From IMG/VR virus record IMGVR_UViG_3300044997_001403, positions 1 through 43,287 of that record: a DNA stretch of 43,287 bases; one strand, 5' to 3'. Under the pieces are notes generated by a model that searched no databases, was not told where the DNA came from, and worked only from the letters and a program-made list of their open reading frames with translations. This document shows, piece after piece, positions 33,290 through 41,076 of this stretch. Position 1 is the first letter of the stretch. Each line of letters begins with the position of its first letter. The DNA is from a virus. The translations under genes and the position numbers were made by a program.

Positions 33290-34383
33290 AAATGAGTGTC
33301 AGTTACAAATAGATCAGGGTTGGTTATGGTTTTGAAGCTAGGGTTAGTTTTGCTGTGGCAAATTATTTTGAACTCACATTCACGTTTTCCGAATGAAGTG
33401 CATTGACTGAAATTGAGAATCGGTTCTTCGTTGAATCTGATGCGTTCAAAAAGTGCAATAAACTGTAATCTTACTAAACGAAAAGTGTTTTCAAAATAGG
33501 AATCAATTAAATGTGAAGGAACACCTAAAGAAATACCTTCAGTTTTAATTCTATCTTTCATTATAGAAATGATGTGAAGGTTAGTGCAAATGTGTTCCGG
33601 TGGGTTTGGATGCAAACCACGAACAAGTCCAGCATAACCTATTTGAGCAGGACTGTTCATGTAATCTGGCCAGACATATTCTGGTGATTTACTACTTGTT
33701 TTTATATCAAAAACATGCTTAACGCCAGGGTTTTGAGCATCTTGTACAACTGCGTCGAGTGTTCCAACATATTCAACTGGAATAAGTGTTTGAGGTTGAA
33801 CAACTTTGTTTTTTACAAAATCAAAGAAAAGGATTGATGCAAAAAGAGATTCAAGTTCCAGATCAAGTTCACTCAAAACGATAGTACCAATTTCACAAGC
33901 AAGTGAACACTCAACCATTGGTTGGTCTTTTAAGTCTCTTGCAACTTCAAAAGGTAAAACTTTGTTCAATGTACTCGCGACGCGGCAAAAAGCATGAAAG
34001 TTTTTCTTGTCATTTTCAGTTCCAATCGGAACAAATGTTCTGAAAAGAGGTTCAAGAAACTCCATGTCACTGGAAATTTGACGAAGAAAATCCGGGTCTT
34101 TTGTCCAAGATAAAGTGAAAAGCGCATGAACAGCACTGCCGAAAGCTAGGTCAATGTTAAAACCTTGCGGTCGTTTTTTGAAAATCAAAGCATTTTCAAA
34201 CTTTTGTTGACATGAAAGAGTCTCTATGTATGAGCCAGAGATTCTAAACTTTCCGTCGTAAAGAGGAATAACTGGCTTGCCGTTTAAGTCTATTACTACG
34301 TCATTAAAATGCTGATTTATTTCCTCTCTACTAATTCTAGGCGTAGTGCCGACTTCAATTTGTCTTGTAATATATTTTGACAT
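33286..34383 (-). CDS. PD-(D/E)XK nuclease, RecB/Cas4-like
   Basis: A 365-residue nuclease. GSAVHAL at 82-88 fits the conserved His motif; GTLDAVV (D210) and FDIKTSS (D226, K228) form the catalytic D...DxK set; QIGYAG at 247-252 fits the following Q/Y motif. An early CQQKF at about 58-62 resembles the N-terminal Cys of Cas4-like enzymes, but no iron-sulfur cluster quartet is evident at the C-terminus (CEF and IICH only). It probably resects DNA ends for recombination with the adjacent ATPase. Confidence 0.85.
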   Translation of the reverse strand: MSKYITRQIEVGTTPRISREEINQHFNDVVIDLNGKPVIPLYDGKFRISGSYIETLSCQQKFENALIFKKRPQGFNIDLAFGSAVHALFTLSWTKDPDFLRQISSDMEFLEPLFRTFVPIGTENDKKNFHAFCRVASTLNKVLPFEVARDLKDQPMVECSLACEIGTIVLSELDLELESLFASILFFDFVKNKVVQPQTLIPVEYVGTLDAVVQDAQNPGVKHVFDIKTSSKSPEYVWPDYMNSPAQIGYAGLVRGLHPNPPEHICTNLHIISIMKDRIKTEGISLGVPSHLIDSYFENTFRLVRLQFIALFERIRFNEEPILNFSQCTSFGKRECEFKIICHSKTNPSFKTITNPDLFVTDTHL

Positions 34384-34389
34384 AAAAAG

Positions 34390-34650
34390 CTAAAAAAGAT
34401 TGTCAATTTCAGACTCACTGATTACCAGTGTTGCTTTAGGTTTTGTTGGCTTTTCTGGCGTTTCTTGTTTTGACAATTGACTGCGAATTGCCATTGGGTT
34501 TTTGCGCAGACTCCTGAGATTTGCTACATGGCTCATTAGTTGAGCCTCGTTCATTTGGAGTATGTCTTGACTTAACATCGCTGTCAGCGGTGTTGCTGGA
34601 AGAACTAAATCCTCGTTCGAGGTTTCTGGTGATGAGTTCTCTGAATTCAC
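34390..34650 (-). CDS. Small helical protein overlapping the RHH gene; ends in shared tail motif
   Basis: An 86-residue protein that begins with GTG at 34650 inside the RHH gene, in another frame. The middle is a coherent helical segment (MNEAQLMSHVANLRSLRKNP at about 33-52), typical of small phage proteins with SQDI...LRxLRxxP. The C-terminus SESEIDNLF has the tail motif shared with the SSB-like, AAA+, 36439 and 42347 proteins. About 215 nt are open in both frames. The start is uncertain; fusion to the RHH domain by frameshifting would be an alternative. Confidence 0.65.
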   Translation of the reverse strand: MNSENSSPETSNEDLVLPATPLTAMLSQDILQMNEAQLMSHVANLRSLRKNPMAIRSQLSKQETPEKPTKPKATLVISESEIDNLF

Positions 34651-34804
34651 TTTTTGTTAAAGTGTTTGGTGTTTGGGTTGTGATGATTGTGAAAAATTCG
34701 ACACAAAGTTCTTGCATGGAAGAACGTGATCGGTCGCGAGTTTGCATTGCCATCCAGATTGGAAATGGAATGTGAACGGTGATTTTGACATCGTTGGGTG
34801 TCAT
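34436..34804 (-). CDS. Ribbon-helix-helix DNA-binding protein candidate
   Basis: A 122-residue ORF. Residues 1-45 fit a ribbon-helix-helix domain: strand VKITVHIPFPIWMAMQ, helix around DRSRSSMQELCVEFF, second helix. Its ATG overlaps the preceding stop by ATGA, which supports translation. Residues about 70-122 are Ser/Asn/Lys-rich low complexity and overlap the 34390-34650 gene, so the tail may be a by-product of that gene. It might be a transcription regulator for leftward genes. Confidence 0.6.
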   Translation of the reverse strand: MTPNDVKITVHIPFPIWMAMQTRDRSRSSMQELCVEFFTIITTQTPNTLTKSEFRELITRNLERGFSSSSNTADSDVKSRHTPNERGSTNEPCSKSQESAQKPNGNSQSIVKTRNARKANKT

Positions 34805-35316
34805 ACGAAAAAAGCAGAAGAACCTATTTTGAGTACACTCAAACCTTGTTGTTCGTATTTGGTGATTTCTTCAACTGAAATTGAAGCTGGAATCTTCAAT
34901 GGTGGAATGTTGTTGATTTGTAGTTCTTGCATTTGCAAGTAAAGTTCAACGGCTTTTTCAAATTGACTTTCACTGCCTAAAGGAAGATACATTGCAGATT
35001 CAAAAACTTTAATTTGTGGAAGTTCAAGTTGATGAACAGGTTCAGATTCTGATTTTTGAATCCTGCGGGGGCCAATTCTAACGTTGTTGCCTACTGAAGT
35101 AATTGTCAAATTACTGATAATTTGAATAGCTTCAAAGGTGAGCCAGTCGAGTTTTGGACGTTCAAAAACCAAATAATTTATTGCATTCCGCAGTGTGACT
35201 CGTGCTGTGTTGGCACTCATTTTCATTGGACGAAACACAAAATCATTTGGGTGTCGCTCGATAGCGCGCTGGATTGTGTCTGTCCAACGAGAAAGATTTT
35301 TGTCTTTGAAGTCCAT
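34801..35316 (-). CDS. Hypothetical protein
   Basis: A 171-residue soluble protein with a helical N-terminus (WTDTIQRAIERHPNDF) and mixed alpha/beta remainder. Overlaps of 4 nt and 1 nt link it with its neighbours in the operon. No family is recognised. The Arg-rich stretch around residues 80-90 (RIGPRRIQKSE) could bind nucleic acid. Confidence 0.65.
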   Translation of the reverse strand: MDFKDKNLSRWTDTIQRAIERHPNDFVFRPMKMSANTARVTLRNAINYLVFERPKLDWLTFEAIQIISNLTITSVGNNVRIGPRRIQKSESEPVHQLELPQIKVFESAMYLPLGSESQFEKAVELYLQMQELQINNIPPLKIPASISVEEITKYEQQGLSVLKIGSSAFFV

Positions 35317-36104
35317 TAGATTTCAACTGGAAACAAAGCAGCAAAAAGCTGCTCCCAGATTTTGGATAAACGGTAGAGATAGTTTTGAAGAAAAACACAA
35401 CTTACAACTGTTACAAGCTCACTGTAACTACCTTCAAATTCTTGGTTGAAAGGAAAGGTTAAATTGTGATTGAAATCTGTTTTAAGTTCATGTACATGAA
35501 GTTTAACTTCACATTCATGCCTACCGCGATTTTCATCTTCAAATACACTTGCACTTAGTTCTTCTGGTTCAGCTGCAGAAAACCAAGATGGAACTAAAGT
35601 ATAAACAAGTTTGTCTTTTGTTTGAGACAACTTACTGAAAAGAACAGAAAAAGGATAAGTTTCACCAAACCAAACATCTGTATCCGCTGCCTCACCGTTT
35701 CTAAGATTTTCTAAAAAAATAGAAACATCCATAAAAGCAGCTTCAACCGCGTCGAAAGGGTTTAGGGAGAAACAAGAAAACTCGGGTTTCCAATTTCGCC
35801 TATCAAAAACTGTAGCTTGAAACATTCCTGTTTCTTCACTGCGCCTAAGACTAAACTTAAACAAAAACGGAATTTGCAAATCAACCAAAGCTTGACCGAT
35901 TATTTGTTGAATAATCGGAGCATAAGGAAGAGTTTTGTATTCCATCATATCTTTTTCTTCTTTAGGAAGAAAAGTTGGGTCGCCTGATGGTCTATTTATA
36001 ACTTTGAAAAACTCATTATTTAATAAGTTTCTAATTACTGTATCATTATCCGCCTCGTCGAAAGCAAATTGAAACGGGTCGGTCTGACTTGTTCTGAATT
36101 TCAT
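35316..36104 (-). CDS. Hypothetical protein
   Basis: A 262-residue protein, acidic and rich in Phe and Leu. It shares a 1-nt overlap with the next gene and 4 nt with the previous one. A central segment (YPFSVLFSKLSQTKDKLVYTL) is beta-like. No motif was recognised. It belongs to the unknown group between the nuclease and the 36439 gene. Confidence 0.65.
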   Translation of the reverse strand: MKFRTSQTDPFQFAFDEADNDTVIRNLLNNEFFKVINRPSGDPTFLPKEEKDMMEYKTLPYAPIIQQIIGQALVDLQIPFLFKFSLRRSEETGMFQATVFDRRNWKPEFSCFSLNPFDAVEAAFMDVSIFLENLRNGEAADTDVWFGETYPFSVLFSKLSQTKDKLVYTLVPSWFSAAEPEELSASVFEDENRGRHECEVKLHVHELKTDFNHNLTFPFNQEFEGSYSELVTVVSCVFLQNYLYRLSKIWEQLFAALFPVEI

Positions 36105-36373
36105 TTATCTTGGGTGATGTTGGTTTGGTTTTTTGTTTGAAACAAAAGTTTGAGTAAAAGATCATCAAGGTTTTGTTGATTTTCTGATGCCCACGCAAGT
36201 GTGAGTTGCATTAACCTTGCAAAAAGCAGTGCTCTTTGTTCTGAAGTTCCTTTTTCTTCTAAGATCAACCATGTCACTTCCTCAAAGGAAAAACGCCAAA
36301 ATTCGGAGAAACTAAGTTCTGTATCACTTGCTTCTGCGAGAATTGAATGTTTTGCGATTGGAGCTAGTAACAT
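36101..36373 (-). CDS. Small hypothetical protein
   Basis: A 90-residue helical, acidic protein with a hydrophobic central part (TWLILEEKGTSEQRALLFAR) and NLDDLLLKLLF near its end. It begins downstream of the terminator at 36399-36431, so it depends on read-through or its own promoter. Function is not recognised. Confidence 0.6.
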   Translation of the reverse strand: MLLAPIAKHSILAEASDTELSFSEFWRFSFEEVTWLILEEKGTSEQRALLFARLMQLTLAWASENQQNLDDLLLKLLFQTKNQTNITQDK

Positions 36374-36389
36374 GGCTGGGGTTAGAGTA

Positions 36390-36431
36390 AAAAGAAAAAG
36401 CAGAGAGTGGAGGGTTAGTCCACTCTCTGCT
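36390..36431 (-). terminator. Strong terminator after the 36439-37107 gene
   Basis: AGCAGAGAGTGGA and TCCACTCTCTGCT form a perfect 13-bp stem (36399-36431) with a 7-nt loop. Read leftward it is followed by TTTTTCTTTTT. It closes the single-gene unit. Confidence 0.92.
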
Positions 36432-36438
36432 AAGTTTG

Positions 36439-37107
36439 TTAGTCGGTCAGGCTGTCGAGCAATGCAGCCTCGCGTTGGAGTTTCTCAATGTGCCATTGGT
36501 TGAGCTTGGACGCGATTTCGTCCGCAGACCAAGGATTTCCAGCAGGATTGAGTGCACCGGCCTTGACACAGAATTTTGCCAAACGAGTCTCGTCATCCAG
36601 CACAAGTTGTGCATGGTTTCTGAAGACTTGCGGCACTTCGGATTTCCGAGGCTGACGCAATGCTTCGACCCGGAAGCAAACTTCTTCCGCGCCGTCGGCC
36701 ATGAACTTGGCGAGTGCTGGTGCGAAGTACTGAATTGTAACTTCAGTACCGTTGTTTTGTTCTGTCAATTGTGCAAGAACACGGTTGATGTACTCTTGCG
36801 GCTTCTCCGTGTATTTAATTACGGGTTGACCGTCGCGACCGGTTTTGCCGGTCGGAGTCGAAAGCCGTTTGATGCCGGTTTCTGACTCAATAGTTTCGAT
36901 AACAACGTTGCGAGCGTCGTTGAGTACAGAGTGATAGACGGTTTTATCAACCGCTGCACTCAAGATTGGAGAAAAACCCGTTTCCGGGTCTTTTTTGTGT
37001 CCTCCCAATTCGTTGAAATAGTCCTCTGTGGACGGCACTCTGACATTCCAGTCTATTCCAAAGACTGAGTATGACAGAATGATTGATGTTGCGTGTACTA
37101 ATGGCAT
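36439..37107 (-). CDS. Probably highly expressed hypothetical protein with shared tail motif
   Basis: A 222-residue soluble protein with mixed alpha/beta sequence. It contains FNELGGHKKDPETGFSPILS at about 31-50 and ends REAALLDSLTD, which matches the tail motif. It has its own tandem-hairpin leader (37142-37196) and a strong terminator, the same arrangement as the SSB-like gene, which suggests an abundant protein. Codons here look somewhat more GC-rich than in the neighbouring unknown genes. Its function is not recognised; a DNA-binding or structural role in replication is one possibility. Confidence 0.7.
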   Translation of the reverse strand: MPLVHATSIILSYSVFGIDWNVRVPSTEDYFNELGGHKKDPETGFSPILSAAVDKTVYHSVLNDARNVVIETIESETGIKRLSTPTGKTGRDGQPVIKYTEKPQEYINRVLAQLTEQNNGTEVTIQYFAPALAKFMADGAEEVCFRVEALRQPRKSEVPQVFRNHAQLVLDDETRLAKFCVKAGALNPAGNPWSADEIASKLNQWHIEKLQREAALLDSLTD

Positions 37108-37196
37108 GTTGTTTTTTGTTTTGTTTTGTTGTTTTGTTAATGGAGTTAAAACTCCCTGCTGGAGAGAAAGGAAGTTGAGTTTTTCTTTCTCCCCAG
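37108..37196 (-). promoter_or_regulatory. Tandem-hairpin leader, copy B (before 36439-37107)
   Basis: Read leftward: hairpin one CTGGGGAGAAAG...CTTTCTCTCCAG (37159-37196), hairpin two GGAGTT/AACTCC (37142-37155), then an A/C-rich spacer of CAAAA-type repeats to the ATG. The G-G-A-G-T-T palindrome of hairpin two resembles copy C. Confidence 0.75.
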
Positions 37197-37380
37197 AGTG
37201 GGAATTTTATGGATGTTTCATGTTTTTTGTTCCTTTCCAACGCTTTACGGATGGCCCCGGAACAAGAAAGTGAGAGTTGAGGTTATTAGAAAAATAAGCT
37301 AATGAATTTACTTAAAGTTAGAAGTAAAGATATACTTAAAACTGTGAAAAACAAACAAACCAAAAAGTGGTAAATTGTTT
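37197..37380. other. AT-rich intergenic stretch
   Basis: No ORF is supported here. TACTTAAA occurs twice, 24 bp apart (37309 and 37333). Read leftward, CATAAAAT just ahead of hairpin copy B could serve as a -10 element. It separates the 37381-38655 gene from the 36439-37107 unit and probably carries a promoter. Confidence 0.4.
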
Positions 37381-38655
37381 TCACGGCATTTTGACAAAGT
37401 CTAACTTTAAGCAATGTGGCGGTTCGATTACAGGTTTGTCTGGACCTGCATCAAAACGATAGTCGGTTTGAAACTCAAACATCGCATAAGCGAACAAAAG
37501 CATTGCAACCGAAGGTGGAAATTCAGCGTAGTATTCTGAAGTTGGGTTTACTGTTTTTTGCAAATAAGCAATAAACAACAAGCTTTGCCATGAAACTGTA
37601 CTAACAGTTATGTGGATGTTTTTGTTAAAAAACGCAAAGGCTTTTGGTGACAACGCACCATGATTAGTTGTGCAAGTGTGACAGAAAAGGGCAAATGCTG
37701 TAAAGAATGTTGTCATTCCACGTTTGGTTTCTTCAGTCACAGTTTCTCGCGAGCCGGTGAGAATTGCATTTAGCTTTTCAATCTCGTCGTCGGTCAAATT
37801 GTTGTCTGGTTTCCAAGTTGGTTTCATCATTTTGTCCAAAACTGAACAAAAAGCAAGAACACTTGTTGAACGTTTTGCCACATAAAACGGTGACCAATGA
37901 AAAAACGTAGTCGGTGCGACACTAAAAAATAAAGATTCTTCGTGTAGGTTTAATGAATGAATAAATTCTTCATTAGGAACTTTTTGTGCGACTTCGTGAG
38001 TTATTGTTGAACGAAGTTTCTCCGGAACTTGTAGTGCAATTTCCATTTTCACTAACGTTGCTGTGATCAAAGCCTCAATCCCGTCACGCACGGTTGTTGC
38101 TAAAGTTCTTTTCAGCACCATTTCAGGGTCGCCGAAAAAATAAAGCAAAAGAGCGTGAGAAAACAAAAGAACCGCAGGTCCACCTGGGAACATGCCGATT
38201 TCTTTGCCATCTAAATAAAGTGCTGGATCAGCGTCAACTAAAATATCCAGCATTACCGCAATGTCACGCGGTGAAGGCTGGACAGAGTTTTGAGCGTAGT
38301 GGTCCAAGTGTGGAAGAATCAGGTTGTTGAAGGTTTCAACCATTTCGCACTTGATCAATGGATTTTTTATATTCTGTGAATAATTACTAAAAATCTCAAC
38401 AACATCACGCCAGTTGCTTTCGCAGTCGTGGTTGATGTATTTCAAAACCACAGTTGCTTCATTTGCAATGCGGTCGAAAAAACCACAAGCGGGAACCGGC
38501 GCAATGAAGTCGTTTGTTGTTTCGAGTAAAAGCTGAGTTGCTGTTTGCAGCAACGCGCTAAAACTTTTCACACGTTTAATTGAAGGTTGCTCGGGGTGAG
38601 CAGGGATACTTTGTCGCTGTATTTGCGAAAGAGTTTTACTTGAATGTATGGTCAT
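37381..38655 (-). CDS. Hypothetical protein
   Basis: A 424-residue protein, mostly helical, rich in Phe, Leu and Ala, without recognised motifs. Residues about 160-185 (GPAVLLFSHALLLYFFG) and 345-365 are hydrophobic but not clearly membrane-spanning. It follows the three small paralogs in one run and starts right after a poly(A) stretch. No function can be given. Confidence 0.65.
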   Translation of the reverse strand: MTIHSSKTLSQIQRQSIPAHPEQPSIKRVKSFSALLQTATQLLLETTNDFIAPVPACGFFDRIANEATVVLKYINHDCESNWRDVVEIFSNYSQNIKNPLIKCEMVETFNNLILPHLDHYAQNSVQPSPRDIAVMLDILVDADPALYLDGKEIGMFPGGPAVLLFSHALLLYFFGDPEMVLKRTLATTVRDGIEALITATLVKMEIALQVPEKLRSTITHEVAQKVPNEEFIHSLNLHEESLFFSVAPTTFFHWSPFYVAKRSTSVLAFCSVLDKMMKPTWKPDNNLTDDEIEKLNAILTGSRETVTEETKRGMTTFFTAFALFCHTCTTNHGALSPKAFAFFNKNIHITVSTVSWQSLLFIAYLQKTVNPTSEYYAEFPPSVAMLLFAYAMFEFQTDYRFDAGPDKPVIEPPHCLKLDFVKMP

Positions 38656-38663
38656 TTTTTTTT

Positions 38664-38948
38664 TTATTTTTGTTGTCTTGATTGTTTAACTGCTGAGGCC
38701 ATAAGAACTACCAATGCAGATTCAAAAGCCTCTTGGAAGTCAGTGTAAATTAAATTTTCAAACGGTGTCGTTGGTTTTTCAGGGTTTTCAATGACAAAAA
38801 ATAATTTATTGTCAACTTCAGCTGAATAGATGTTACAAATTACATTTACTTTGTCTTTTGAAAAAACTGACAAAGTTTTATATGCTTTGCCTTGTTGGAT
38901 GATTTGAGAGGCAAAAAAACCAGCAAGTTTTTGGTCAATTTCCAGCAT
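38664..38948 (-). CDS. Small protein of the three-paralog family, member 3
   Basis: A 94-residue protein with beta strands (VNVICNIYSAEV, KLFFVIENP) and a final helix (DFQEAFESALVVLMAS). The FFVIxxP strand and A/F-rich helix align with 39303-39566 (AFFVITHP and ALSAAFKALQS) and more weakly with 38964-39287. It lies in a row with these genes, pointing to tandem duplication. Function unknown. Confidence 0.65.
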   Translation of the reverse strand: MLEIDQKLAGFFASQIIQQGKAYKTLSVFSKDKVNVICNIYSAEVDNKLFFVIENPEKPTTPFENLIYTDFQEAFESALVVLMASAVKQSRQQK

Positions 38949-38963
38949 TGTAAATAATTTTTT

Positions 38964-39287
38964 TTAGAGTTGGACGTTATCTTCGTTAAGTTCTTCTTCG
39001 GTGTAGTGTTCAGTTTTATTTAATTGTTCTTCGATTTTTTTATAAATCAAAGCTTGTGCGGCTTGGTAGACTTCGACTAATGAGTTGTAAACTTTCCCGT
39101 CAAGACTAAGGGAAATTAAACCAAAACCATTAGCAAATGCATAAAAAGCGGTAACGCCGGTGACTATAACTTTGACATGACATGCAAAGTTGATTTTTAC
39201 ATCGTCGAGTGTGACACAAACTTGACCGATGAGGTCGCCTTTGGTGCAGATGTAATTTGCGAAGTCTCGTTCTTGTTGTGGGTTCAT
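38964..39287 (-). CDS. Small protein of the three-paralog family, member 2
   Basis: A 107-residue protein with strand-rich core (GQVCVTLDDVKINFACHVKV, TAFYAFANG) and a helix (EVYQAAQALIYKKIEEQL). The order of strands and closing helix follows its two neighbours, but identity is low. The acidic tail is unique. Leader: poly(A) before the ATG. Function unknown. Confidence 0.6.
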   Translation of the reverse strand: MNPQQERDFANYICTKGDLIGQVCVTLDDVKINFACHVKVIVTGVTAFYAFANGFGLISLSLDGKVYNSLVEVYQAAQALIYKKIEEQLNKTEHYTEEELNEDNVQL

Positions 39288-39302
39288 TTTTTTTTTAATT
39301 TT

Positions 39303-39566
39303 TTAGTGAATCAAACCTTCAGTACTTTGCAAAGCTTTGAACGCGGCGGAAAGTGCGTCTTCAGGATGCAAGAACAATTCTGGCACAAGCATTTCATTTT
39401 CGTCAAAAGGATGGGTAATGACGAAAAAAGCGGTTTTGTAAAAATAAGCAATTTTAATTTTAACAACATGTCGCGTTTCTTCTTCTTTGGTGAGAATGAT
39501 TTCACCATAGGTTGTGCCTTCTGCAATGACTGTAGAAGTGAGGACTTGGATGGCTGTAGGTTTCAT
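39303..39566 (-). CDS. Small protein of the three-paralog family, member 1
   Basis: An 87-residue protein with strands (TTYGEIILT, HVVKIKIAYFYKTAFFVIT) and a helix (PEDALSAAFKALQSTEG). It is the first of three related genes and has tandem-hairpin leader copy C. The leader suggests that the three-gene run, and maybe 37381-38655, is one transcription unit. Function unknown. Confidence 0.65.
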   Translation of the reverse strand: MKPTAIQVLTSTVIAEGTTYGEIILTKEEETRHVVKIKIAYFYKTAFFVITHPFDENEMLVPELFLHPEDALSAAFKALQSTEGLIH

Positions 39567-39652
39567 GTTTTTTTTTTTCTTGGGTTTTTGTTTTTTTAAG
39601 TGGAGATAAACTCTCCCTACTGGAGAGAAACTTTTATTTGTTTCTCTCCAGT
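39567..39652 (-). promoter_or_regulatory. Tandem-hairpin leader, copy C (before 39303-39566)
   Basis: Read leftward: hairpin one ACTGGAGAGAAAC...GTTTCTCTCCAGT (39619-39652), hairpin two GGAGA/TCTCC (39602-39616), then an A-rich spacer of about 35 nt to the ATG. It begins 10 nt after the stop of 39663-40223. Confidence 0.75.
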
Positions 39653-39662
39653 TTGGGAAAAC

Positions 39663-40223
39663 TTAGATTTTCACCAAAGCAAAATACTTTGCTTGTTCGT
39701 ATTTGGAATAATAGTTTGAAGTACCAACACCTTCATAAACAACGTCGCAGGTTGAAAGAAAGTTTTCATGTGCTTCAAAAGTGTCAAACAAATAAAGTTC
39801 AAGTACATTGGGATCAAAAATTAACCAATGTAAAACTTTTACACCATCTGTTTGTTTTTGTTCGCGAAGAAAAACCGCACCAAAACCTTGGCTCCTTAAA
39901 CCGTGAATCTGATTTGGAGTCAACATTGCTGTTGTTTTATTATCAACAACAAGTCGAAGTAGAACGTTGTCGATTGTTTCCCACCATTTTGGAATTTCTT
40001 GAGGAAAGATTGTGGTTGGGATTGACCACGGAAATTCAGAACGAGTTTTGATTTTGGTCAAATCGTGGTTTTCAATTTCAACAAGAAAGAAATCAATAAC
40101 AATTAAAGGTTTTTCCGGATCGGTTGTTAAACGATTGGAAAGATAGGTTCTTTTTGTTTCAAGAACTTTACAATGTTTAAGTACTTCAGTCGAAGGATTC
40201 TGCAACCAGATTATAGTTTTCAT
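39663..40223 (-). CDS. Hypothetical protein
   Basis: A 186-residue protein with a strand-rich N-terminus (PLIVIDFFLVEIENHD at about 39-54) and NQIHGLRSQGFGAVFLREQK around 103-122. The N-terminus and C-terminus (KYFALVKI) are hydrophobic. It follows the VWA-like gene by 8 nt. No family is recognised; an association with the AAA+/VWA pair is possible from position only. Confidence 0.6.
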   Translation of the reverse strand: MKTIIWLQNPSTEVLKHCKVLETKRTYLSNRLTTDPEKPLIVIDFFLVEIENHDLTKIKTRSEFPWSIPTTIFPQEIPKWWETIDNVLLRLVVDNKTTAMLTPNQIHGLRSQGFGAVFLREQKQTDGVKVLHWLIFDPNVLELYLFDTFEAHENFLSTCDVVYEGVGTSNYYSKYEQAKYFALVKI

Positions 40224-40231
40224 TTTTTTTT

Positions 40232-41071
40232 TTACTTTTTAATTTGTTTAACAATTCCAAGTTTGTACAATTGTTCCTCGAAGAAAGAATCGTTTTCTGT
40301 TTTGTTTCTACCGTAAAGTGCACCAGCGATTTGCTGTGCATCTTTGGGAAGAAGTTCTGGCGGAGTGTTCACTGGCACGCCGAAGCATCGGTCGTTCCAC
40401 CATTCAAATTTGTCGTAAGAGTGTAGAAGTGGTGAAAAAAAGAACGGTACACGAGAAGCAGTGACCGAGCCAAGCCACCATGCCATTTGACGTGGAGAAA
40501 GCGGGTCTTGGTAATTTTTCACCATAGTCTGTGAAACAAGATAACGTTCACTTGAACGCGTACGTGCACAAAAAGCTATGGTGATTTTACAACGAATTTT
40601 GTGCAACTGAATGATATCAATCAAAGTCATAAGCTTGATTGCACTATCACGAATAGTTGAAGAATCGTTGGAACAACTCATTGCACGGTCGATATAGAAG
40701 TGGACCATTTTGTTTCCACCTTTTTCTCGCCGAGAATCACAAACCTTAAAATAAGGTTCAGCGTCGTTGTCAATAACTCTGCCAACATCATACAAATCTT
40801 GTGCCTCGTCGGTGAAAACGTATTTTTTTGCCATTCCGAATTTTTTCTTGGCATCGAGAGTGAACGAAGTATTTGTCGGTAACTCCATCCCTTTGATTGC
40901 TTGGGCTTCAAAAGAGTCGATTGTGGCAGTTTCGAGAAAACTTTCACTTCCAAGCATGAACAAATTTTGACTAATACGTTTTTCTTCGCGCATTAGACCG
41001 ATAAGATGAGTGCGAGAACGGAATTCAATCCGTTCAAAAGTTTTTTCGTTTTTGTAAAATTCGGTGAACAT
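40232..41071 (-). CDS. VWA-like (CobT-type) partner of the AAA+ ATPase
   Basis: A 279-residue protein. Residues about 120-180 resemble a von Willebrand A core: strand VHFYIDRAMSCSND (128-136 in place of the MIDAS DxSxS, here DxAxS), helix with KLMTLIDIIQLHKI, then strand CKITIAFCART. Phages often encode such proteins beside MoxR/CobS-type ATPases. The gene begins 5 nt after the AAA+ gene. By analogy the ATPase would remodel a target delivered by the VWA partner. The target is unknown. Confidence 0.6.
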   Translation of the reverse strand: MFTEFYKNEKTFERIEFRSRTHLIGLMREEKRISQNLFMLGSESFLETATIDSFEAQAIKGMELPTNTSFTLDAKKKFGMAKKYVFTDEAQDLYDVGRVIDNDAEPYFKVCDSRREKGGNKMVHFYIDRAMSCSNDSSTIRDSAIKLMTLIDIIQLHKIRCKITIAFCARTRSSERYLVSQTMVKNYQDPLSPRQMAWWLGSVTASRVPFFFSPLLHSYDKFEWWNDRCFGVPVNTPPELLPKDAQQIAGALYGRNKTENDSFFEEQLYKLGIVKQIKK

Positions 41072-41076
41072 AAAAG

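Noticed and set aside
34630-34660. Programmed -1 frameshift at the A-run
   Set aside because: A -1 shift reads TGA at once; only +1 would join the frames, and there is no strong signal for it.
39177-40051. Plus-strand open frames (39177-39599, 39638-40051)
   Set aside because: Antisense to small leftward genes and leader copy C; Phe-rich or Lys/Gln-rich shadow translations.
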